Source of the DNA: Gavia stellata
Lineage: Eukaryota > Chordata > Aves > Gaviiformes > Gaviidae
NCBI RefSeq assembly: GCF_030936135.1
Contig: NW_026776913.1
Coordinates: forward strand, 372,001-436,000
Length of the DNA stretch: 64,000 bases
Direction of reading: 5' to 3'
The stretch's first letter is position 1. Each line of letters begins with the position of its first letter. Positions 56,839-64,000 of the stretch are shown here, one piece after another. The notes under the pieces are model-generated. The model was not told the origin of the DNA. It ran no database searches and worked only from the letters and a program-made list of their open reading frames with translations. A program made the position numbers and the translations under genes.

Positions 56839-57403
56839 TGTTACAGGGCATCGTGAGAAACAAGGGTTAAAAGTAAGAAAGAAAAGTGTAGAGAAGATAG
56901 TTTGTAACAACTGCACCTGGTACTTAGACATATTAAAGATAAAGACTGTCTCCACTGACTCTCTGCTGATAAAGTTTGTCTTCACTGACTCTCTGCTAAC
57001 TAGCAATAATGATTAGCGCAAGGACGAATCGTAGGAAAATAGAAAAGACTGCCAAAATAGTGCCCTAGAGTTAACTCGTCTAATTTTAATCTCATTTTAA
57101 TACTAAAAAACACACCTCCTAGCTAGAGAAGCCCCAACCCAATTTAGCCCCCTACTCTCTGAGCATGCGTGGTGAATTAAAAGAGAACTGTAACTTTAAG
57201 ATGAAGTAAGAAAAGTATGAACCAATAGTTATAAAGGAGTAGCACCAGTCGGCGTAACTATCTTTGTTAACTGTTTTAAATACCTGTCATGATTTTAACT
57301 CTGTGTGCAAGCTTTGTGGAGAAATCCCCTTGCACCCGGCGCCGCAATAAACATGCCTGCTTTATAACTCTGTGTGAGTTGTGAAGTTCGTTTCCGCGCG
57401 TCA
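56839..57403 (+). repeat. Provirus 3' LTR
   Basis: Same length and ends as the 5' LTR. The few differences cluster near 57,075-57,085 and 57,250-57,265. AATAAA is at 57,346-57,351. Confidence 0.95.
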
Positions 57404-57540
57404 GTGGCCAAATGGCAGGTCCTGTGCCTGGGACAGACTAACGCCCTGCAGTGGTAGGGGCTGAGGACTGCCTGGCTGGGGATCAGCTCTGCGTAAATGG
57501 CCCTGGTGGTGCTGGAGGACAGAAAGCAAATTAGAACATC
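57404..57540 (+). mobile_element. CR1 RT segment, continuation right of the provirus
   Basis: It begins with the second copy of the target duplication and reads AKWQVLCLGQTNALQW, the CR1 block that follows the sequence ending at 48,412. It continues to LVVLEDRKQI. Confidence 0.75.
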
Positions 57541-57609
57541 TGTACACTACCATGTAAATTTTTGGGCCTTATGTGGGGCAGGGGAGGAGGGAGTGAGCGG
57601 CTGTGTGGC

Positions 57610-58110
57610 TGCTGGGCTATTGGCCAGAGATAACCCATTACAGCAAGGAACATGTTGATAGCTGGGAGCGAGTTCAGAGGAAGACCGCCAAGATGCTCAG
57701 GGGCTTGAGGACTTACATTGGAGGAGGAACTGAGGGACAAGTCCTTGTTCAGCCTGGAGAAGGGAAGGCCTCAGGAATATCAGCCTGCCAGTCACTGTGG
57801 GTATGTTTTCAGGGAGATGGAACCAGTCTTGTCACCGTGACCTTTGGCAGGAGGATAATCAACAATAGTCAAGTGTTGAAATAAGGACTAGTCAGGCTGG
57901 AGATAAGGAAAAACATTTTCTCCATGAGGGCATCCAAGCATCAGAGCAGGTTTCCCAGAGACATTGTGCCATCTCTGTCCTTGGATGCTTTCAGCCTCCA
58001 CTGGATAAAGCCTTAAGCAACGTGGTCTGACTCCATAGCTGCTTCTGCCATGAGCAGGAGGTCAGAGCAGAGACCCCCTGGAGTCCCATTCAGAAGAGTG
58101 GAAAACTAAA
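57610..58110 (+). mobile_element. CR1-like 3' fragment of a different subfamily
   Basis: It reads ERVQRKTAKMLRGL, then WVCFQGDGTSLVTVTFGRR, then LEIRKNIFSMRASKHQSRFPRD and ends in a decayed tail. Its wording differs from the other CR1 copies here, which suggests another CR1 subfamily. No clean 3' terminus is seen. Confidence 0.6.
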
Positions 58111-58159
58111 TGATGCTGCAGTTCCTTCCCCTCTGGGTCTTTCCTTGATGAGAGTCAGG

Positions 58160-58665
58160 AAAGTTTTCACTTCCCCATTACCACCATGGAAGTAAGTCAG
58201 ATGTTAGTATGGTCAGAGCAGCTGGAGCTTGCTTGTCCGCTTCCAGGCAGTGTTGCTCAGATGCAGGGCTGCTTGACAGGTTTCTCTCAAGCAGCCCTGA
58301 TCATTCCCTTTGCTTCACCTTTCATTCCCCTTTTCACTCTTTTCCCACCTCTCAAGCCCTACTCTTCAATCATCCTTATCCCCTCCCATGTAAAATCCAA
58401 CTCCTTTTCACCGTTTCCCCACTGGCCCTGCCTTGGCTCACTTTGGACCCTCCTTTGGTGGTTCTGAGATGGTTACCACCGTACTTTCTACCTTGGTTAG
58501 CAGCTCCATTACACTAGTAGTCTTCTTGTCATCTGTAGTGTTCTGATCTTGTTGGAGGCACCACGACTCAGGATGACCATTGGCACACGTGCTTTAACAG
58601 CTGGACTGTTGGAGCTTCAGTCCAGAGAGACCTTGACACACCTGGAGATTTGGCCCCATCCTGGA
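58160..58665 (+). repeat. Unit T, copy 1
   Basis: Direct, diverged match to 63,000-63,480 about 4.8 kb downstream: shared blocks include CCATGGAAGTAAGTC / CCATGGAGGTGAGCA, CTTTGCTTCACCTTTCATT, TTCTGAGATGG and the stretch around CAGTCCAGAGAGACCTTGA. This copy is ended by a partial ERVL LTR. No coding potential is seen. Confidence 0.65.
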
Positions 58666-58880
58666 CCTGGCTGGGGTGGAGTTAACGTTCCCCATAGCAG
58701 CCCTCATGGTGCTCAGCTTTGTATTTGTAGCCGGAGTGCTGTTGCTACCACACCGCTGTTTTGGCTCTTGCTTAGCAGTGCTGGTACAGCGTCAAGGCTA
58801 CCTCTCCAACCTCCCTCCCCTGCAAAGGCCTGGGGAGGTGGGCAAGGGCTTGGGAGAGGACAGAAAGTGTTTTGGGTGCT
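58666..58880 (+). mobile_element. Partial ERVL LTR, old
   Basis: GGACCTGGCTGGGGTGGAGT and the following CATAGCAGCC, TTTGTATTTGTAG and GCTTAGCAGTGCTGGTACAG align along the first ~230 bases of the ERVL LTRs at 4.6 and 10.7 kb, with heavy divergence. The promoter half is missing. Confidence 0.6.
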
Positions 58881-58965
58881 CTTGGGATGTGTGCTTCACA
58901 TAATGATGTTTTTTGCATATCTAAGGCTATCCACTGTGGAAAGTGGACTTATGAGGAGGTAAGAT

Positions 58966-59398
58966 GGAATCACAGAAATACGGAATCACTAAGGTTGGAA
59001 AAGACCTGTAAGATCATCAAGTCCAAACATCAAAGCAACCCCACCATGCCCAATAAAGCATGTCCCATAATGCCTCGTCCACTCGTTCCTTGAACACCTC
59101 CAGTGATGGTGACTCCACCACCTCCCTGGGCAGCCTGTTCCAGTGCTTCACCACTCTCTCAGAGAAGAAACTTTTCTAATATCCAGCCTGAATCTCCCCT
59201 GGCGCAACTTGAGGCCATTTCCTCCTGTCCTGTCTCTAGTCACTTGGGGGAAGAGACCAACACCCACCTCTCCACAACCCCCTTTCAGGTAATTGTAGAG
59301 AGTGATAAGGTCTCCCCTCAGCCTCCTCTTCTGCACACTGAACAACCCCAGTTCCCTCAGCTGCTCCTCATAAGACTTGTGCTCCAGACCCCTCACCA
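58966..59398 (-). mobile_element. CR1 3'-end fragment, antisense
   Basis: Starts with GGAATCACAGAAATACGGAA and GGTTGGAAAAGACCTGTAAG. The minus strand reads [25 protein letters not shown]-type ORF2 C-terminus in short blocks. It is the same subfamily as the copy at 47.3 kb. Confidence 0.9.
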
Positions 59399-59479
59399 TT
59401 GGAGTTAAAATAAAGGTGAGGAATGTCTTCTATGTTGTAGTGAAATATGTCTACCTTTGGTTTTCTTTGTTGGCAAGTA

Positions 59480-60660
59480 AGAAACTTCCTTCTGTGCCTG
59501 TGTGCAGCTCTTTCTCCAGGTGAAACACTGGGAATTGGTGCCAAGGGGCTGAAACATGCAGCTGCAGACTTTAGGTGAAAAGACTATGTTTTTACAGCAC
59601 TGCTGTAAGGTCCAGGTGGTTGAAGATAGAAATGGTGGGGTTGGTGGAAGCTACCAAGACTGCCCATATAGTTTCTGCCATAAAGGGTCATGACTTCCAT
59701 ATATGTTCCTGCTCAGTTAGGATATGCTCTCTTTCAATATAAATTGCAGATTGCTGTTAACACTTGCTGTGTATGCAGAAAAATAAAGGGAAATGGGAAA
59801 AGACTAAATTCTTTCTTCCTGTTGAATGTTGAACTCTTTTCACTTTGAATACATTCCTGAAACTGCTCAAGTGAACCACATAAAAGCTGAGAATATTAGG
59901 AAAATTGGCTTGTTAGGGCTTTTTTTAATGTTCGAGTGCCCTCTGGAGCCAACTTCCTGAACTGCAGATCCTGAAAGATTGAACAGGCCTCTAGAGAAGG
60001 AAAAGCAGAAGCAAACCTCCACGTTTCTGAGGGGGTTAGTGAGCCCCACCAAACGCCAGCACTGCAGAGACCATGGAGGGAATGCTGGACAAGGTGACCA
60101 TCGCTAGGGGCTGGTGAAAGAGGAAGTCAGAGGTGATGGATAAGAGGTGGAAAATGAAATGTGGGGGTGGCTCTGATGCCAAGCAGGCCCTTGATGTCTT
60201 TCTCTAAGGAGGATGACCTAGTCCTGACCCCCATCACCTTGCAAAAGGCATCCTGTCCCTCACAGGATGCTCAGGGCTCTTCCTATGAGCAGTGGGATGT
60301 GGGGTGCGCAATGGCAAGTGCAGGACAGCGGTCGCACAGCTCCCAGCCTCTATGAAGGATGAGGAGGCAAGAAAGCACTGGGGCTGTAAGGAAATGGTGA
60401 CCTCCTTGGAAGAGGCAGAAGTGACAGCGAAGAGGACAAGGACCCGACTTGTGTTGTTGAGAGGTCCCAGACCCACCAAGACTCTCAGCTGTCCCCACCG
60501 CAGGCTTTCCTACACTGTCCTATGCCTGTGCCTGTTTCCCAGCAGATTTAACCACCTGCCTCCTTCCCTACTTCACTTTGACCAGGGATGGCCTAAGCTT
60601 TACCAGCGTCTCTCTGTCCACCCTGGCTGTTGCTTCAAACACAATGCTTCAGTTTTCTGA
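59480..60660 (+). repeat. Dispersed unit U, copy 5
   Basis: Direct match to 24,300-25,400 and to 1-560: AGCTGCAGACTTTAGGTGAA near 59,560, GGTGGCTCTGATGC near 60,166 and CTCAGGGCTCTTCCTATGAG near 60,270 follow in the same order. More diverged than copies 1 and 3. Confidence 0.55.
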
Positions 60661-61282
60661 GGATTTGCCAATGCCTGTGAGTCCGTCACAAACCATTCAG
60701 CTCCTTTGAAAGCCCTGCTAATGCCTTGCTACCATCAAAGATGTTCCAGCCCCAAACTCGCTTACAGCCTCACTCCATATCCCGGCACTCAGCTGCGCAT
60801 CCTCCTTCTTATGCTCTCTCACAACAACTTCAGCATGCCTCCTCGCCAATCCCCTCACCCGCTACTTCAGGTTTTCTTTCTTCCTTTAACACACTCACTG
60901 CTATGCACACCCCACTCTCCCTCTGCACTCCTAGGTACAAGCCCTTCCCTCTTTCCCTGCAATAATGGGACCTCATCCCAGGAGGCTCATCCATATTTCC
61001 TGAGGTGCATCCAAGTGTGGGGAGCGAAGGAGGGGAGGAGAGCAAGGTCAGCTCATGGGGCAGGACTGAGCACAGCCACCCCCAGCAGCGGGCGTTCCCC
61101 ATCTGCCCGGCTGAGGCATGGACACAAGATGGAAATGCCTGCAGTACCCAATTGTTACAGACCTGCAGGCAGAGGGCAACCATTTTGTTTGACCCTTTAA
61201 GCCTGACCATCAATCCCAGTTCCTTTCCATCTCTTTATCCATCCATCCATCCACATGTCCTGAATACAGTAATATAACACAT
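60661..61282. other. Gene-free stretch with a short ATCC microsatellite
   Basis: Contains about four ATCC units at 61,237-61,252. The open frames at 60,706-61,200 (plus) and 60,830-61,213 (minus) overlap each other and show no domain. Confidence 0.4.
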
Positions 61283-61630
61283 TAAGTAAGTTTGCCGATG
61301 ATACCGAAAGAGGATGAGGTCTGTACTCCATCAAGGGTAGAGAAGCTTTACAGAGAGAACTGGATAGAGTAGAGAGCTCGGCAATTGCCAGCCCTGGTTT
61401 TAGCTGCAAACTGGGGGAGGAAAGTCTGTGGAGCAGCCCCACGGAAAGAGATCTGGGGGTGTGGGTTCAGGGCACGTTGAATATGGCCGTGCCCTGGCAG
61501 CCAAAAGGGCTACCCGTGTCCTGGGGTGCATCAAGCATAGAATGACTAGCTGGTCGAGGGAGGTGATTGTCCCAGTCTGCGCTGCACTGGTGCGGCCCCA
61601 CCTCAGGTACTGTGTGCAGTTTTGTTCATG
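61283..61630 (+). mobile_element. CR1 ORF2 fragment
   Basis: It reads in broken frames from the catalytic block (AGTTTGCCGATGATACC) through KEIWGCGF-type and GAAPPQVLCAV-type CR1 C-terminal blocks to TACTGTGTGCAGTTTTG. There is no 3' end. Confidence 0.75.
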
Positions 61631-62167
61631 TGTGCAGTGGTTGATATTCAGAATGAGACTTATTGCTATAGAAATCCTGGTGCTGATACCAGTTTAACAA
61701 CCAATTGTCTGACTGTGGAATCTGCCCAGACTCTTCAAACCTTTTCCCCTCTTAGCAGGATGGAGATGAATACCACCTGCACCCTCCTGCCCTTGACCAT
61801 CGCACCCACAGCACCGTAGTCATGCTTATCACTTTCCAGGTCTCCTGGGACAATATTAGTGGTGCTCGTGTGGAAGAGCAGCAGCAGTTAACATTCCCGG
61901 TGCCGGACAAGCCTCCCACCAATGCACCACTTGATCAAGGACAGCTGACAGAGCTCCTTAGAAGCTGCTAGAGCTTGCCAGCAGCTTGTCAGAAGTCTGG
62001 GTCTCCTCTGACTATCCTCACTTGGCAGCAAGAGGCACTCTGAACGTCCTCAGAGGGCTCCATGGATCTTCAAGATCCAAGTTCACTAAGGTTCTCAAAA
62101 AAGTCCCCAGAAGACTCTGTTGGGCAAAGTCCTGAGGAACTCGGGGTGATTCCCATATTGATCCTGA
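61631..62167. other. Gene-free stretch
   Basis: Nothing recognisable. Confidence 0.35.
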
Positions 62168-62238
62168 AGTGAGCAGGAGGTTGGTCTAGAGGCCTCCCAA
62201 GATGCTTTCCAATGTGAATGGTTTTGTGATTCTGTCAT
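62168..62238 (+). mobile_element. CR1 3' terminus, short
   Basis: GAGCAGGAGGTTGGTCTAGA leading to TTCCAATGTGAATGGTTTTG and TGATTCTG, the standard CR1 ending with point changes. Confidence 0.65.
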
Positions 62239-62599
62239 CTCTCATAATAGCTACTGCAATTCTTGCAGTCACCAATTCCTCCTCTACATCTGGATTAGCA
62301 CCAAGCATGATAACCCTAAAGCCAGACCCTCTCATTGGTGTCAGGATGCCACTTAGGACTGAAACATTTTATGTTCAAATTTTCATTGTGGATGACATTT
62401 GTTTCACACAGAACAGGCCCTTCCTATAGCCTGCAACACCTGTGCATTGCAACATGATGCCAAATGAGAGGGATGCAATCAGAAAGTCATGACTCCAGGG
62501 TGATGATATTATAACATCCGAGGGGTCCTTGGCAAAGCCGGTAAAAATTTGAAGAGCCCTAAATATCTCAGACGTGACATTGTAAGGTTGGCTTTGCCA
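62239..62599. other. Gene-free stretch
   Basis: Nothing recognisable. Confidence 0.35.
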
Positions 62600-62935
62600 C
62601 TATGGCAGTCTGAGGGAGCTGGGTTTGTTCAGTGGGGAGAAGAGGAGGCTTTGGGGACACCTGGGGACAGCCTTTCCACACCTACCAGGAGATCACCAGG
62701 AAGAGGCAGCCAGGCTCTCCTTCCCTGTTGTGAATGATGGGAGGGTGAGGGCCAATGGACTTATTTGAAACACCTGAGGAAAAGCTCTTTACCCATGAAG
62801 AGGGTCAAGCCCTGAGGCAGGTTGCCCACAGAGGTTGTGCTCTGTCAGTCCTTGGAGGATTTCAAGTCTCACACAAATAAAACTCTGAGCCACCTGGTGT
62901 GACTTGATAGCTGACCTTGCTGGGAGCAGCAGGTT
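62600..62935 (+). mobile_element. CR1 3' fragment, decayed
   Basis: GAGCTGGGTTTGTTCAGTGG, AGAAGAGGAGGCTTTGGGGA and GTCCTTGGAGGATTTCAAG follow the order of the CR1 C-terminus and 3' UTR. No exact terminus is left. Confidence 0.6.
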
Positions 62936-62999
62936 GGCTCTCGTGCAGCATGAGGGACTGCCCATTTCCTTCCACCACAGGGCTTCCCTGAACCATGCT

Positions 63000-63480
63000 A
63001 GGGAAAGCACTCAGCTTCCCCATGACCATGGAGGTGAGCAAACCTAAGTTTGGTCAGATTATCTTTTTTGTCTTGCGCATGTCACCACTGCTTACCTGCA
63101 GAGCTGCTTGGCAGGTACCTCCAAACAGCCTCGATCATGTCCTTTGCTTCATCTTCTCTTTTCTTTTCCCCTCTTTTCCCCCATCTGAGCTCTGCCCCTT
63201 GGTCATCCTTATCTCCTCGCATACAAACAGCCCACCTGTGTTTGCTCTTCCCACACTGGTCTTGCCTTTGCTTGCTCTGTAGCTCTTTCTGAGATGGGCA
63301 GCATGGAAAATTCTATATTGGAAAGTGACTCCATTAAACTAATACCTCATTTTACCATTTGTACTGTCCTCCAACACATGATGTTCTCTTCTGAGAGACA
63401 CCACAATCAGACTAATTCAATTGCACGAACAGCTGACAAAACAGTGACTCAGTCCATGAGGACCTTGAGGATCTCTGGGA
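63000..63480 (+). repeat. Unit T, copy 2
   Basis: Partner of 58,160-58,665 in the same orientation. It runs directly into a copy of the unit U end. Confidence 0.6.
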
Positions 63481-63529
63481 TTCAGCCAACAGAAACCTCC
63501 TGAATTTACAAGGAGAAGCCACCAGTCCT

Positions 63530-64000
63530 GTATTGGAGGGGGAAGAATAACCCTGTACCTCAGGGCAGGCTGGTACCCGACTGGCTGAGCAGGGACCCAA
63601 AGCAGAAGGGCCTGGGCCCAATGAGGGATGCTGTATGAGCCAGTAGCACATGCTCACCAGAAGAAAGATCAGCTGCGTTAGGAATTGGTGACCCAGACAG
63701 TGGGAGTTATCGTCCTCGTCGAGTGAGCACCGTTGTGGCCACATTTGGAGTAGTGTGTCCCTCTGTGGGGTTTCCTGCTCTAGGCAATTTGGGAGGAACT
63801 GGAGAGTGCCCAGAAGAGCTCTGCAGAGATGGGGGTCGGGGTCTAGTGCCCTCCTTGGGGGTGCTGAGGCAGCTGGGTGTTCGCCTGGTGGGTTTAGACT
63901 GGACATGAGAGAAAGAAATGCCACTCCAAGGGCAGTGCTGTGATACAAGAGGGAGCCTGGGCCAGCCCAAGGCTTTGTGTTTCAAGGAACAGCCAGGGAT
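63530..64000 (-). repeat. Dispersed unit U, copy 6, cut by the window end
   Basis: Same orientation as 41,570-42,190: GAAGAATAACCCTGTACCTCAGGGCAGGCTGG, AGAAGGGCCTGGGC, CAAGGGCAGTGCTGTGAT and CCCAAGGCTTTGTGTT appear in the same order. In the right arm this segment directly precedes OR pseudogene A, but no OR coding sequence is found beside it here. Confidence 0.65.

Larger units (their letters stand above)
48417..57403 (+). mobile_element. Complete endogenous provirus: gammaretrovirus-like gag-pol with an atypical env
   Basis: LTR, primer-binding site, leader, gag, pol, env, purine tract and LTR are all present, and the three genes are uninterrupted. The two LTRs are each 565 bases and I count about seven mismatches, so the insertion looks recent on a genomic scale. 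It lies inside a CR1 with a 4-bp target duplication. Whether it is still active cannot be judged from sequence. Confidence 0.95.

Noticed and set aside
61237-61252. ATCC tandem units as a repeat locus of interest
   Set aside because: Only about four units, an ordinary microsatellite.
1-64000. CRISPR arrays, bacterial operons, tRNA or rRNA genes
   Set aside because: None seen; the spaced repeats are LINE, LTR or segmental copies in vertebrate DNA, and no cloverleaf-like sequence was recognised other than primer-binding complements.

Overview
The window is bird nuclear DNA. It carries tandem and inverted olfactory receptor (OR) genes of the bird-expanded OR14-like (gamma-c) group. It is also littered with CR1 LINEs, recognised by their RT reading frame and their ATTCTATGAT / ATTCTGTGAT 3' ends, and with avian-type endogenous retroviruses (ERVs). 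No single-copy housekeeping gene is present, and the species cannot be named from sequence alone.

Layout. The left half (1-16.85 kb) and 28.5-42.84 kb are arms of a large inverted duplication around a spacer of about 11.7 kb. From the outside inward, each arm holds a dispersed repeat unit (called unit U here), an internally deleted OR pseudogene (A), a second OR pseudogene of a different family (B), and an OR14-like receptor. In the left arm, pseudogene B is cut after about 16 codons by an ERVL provirus (4.6-11.3 kb) whose far side abuts a CR1 instead of the rest of B. The left OR14-like copy is frameshifted, while the right copy (28.5-29.4 kb, minus strand) is intact. A third OR14-like gene (44.55-45.48 kb, plus strand) is also intact and shares part of the same upstream flank.

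The spacer (16.9-28.5 kb) contains a CR1 that reaches its 5' UTR, a CR1 whose 5' half is inverted as expected from twin priming, a head-to-head 18-bp minisatellite, another copy of unit U and an old antisense CR1.

The right third (46-64 kb) is repeat-dominated. Its centrepiece is a complete young-looking provirus (48.4-57.4 kb) with two 565-bp LTRs, a 4-bp target duplication, gag and pol in one frame separated by a single TGA, and an open env. Gag and Pol look gammaretrovirus-like. Env does not: SU is short, TM is very long and cysteine-rich, and no CX6CC motif is seen. This provirus sits in the inverted segment of a second twin-primed CR1. Further CR1 pieces, a partial ERVL LTR and two copies of another repeat unit (T) fill the rest.

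The two intact receptors would act as G-protein-coupled odorant receptors in sensory neurons. The rest is a record of duplication, retroposition and gene death in an OR cluster. Homology statements rest on reading by eye, without alignment software.
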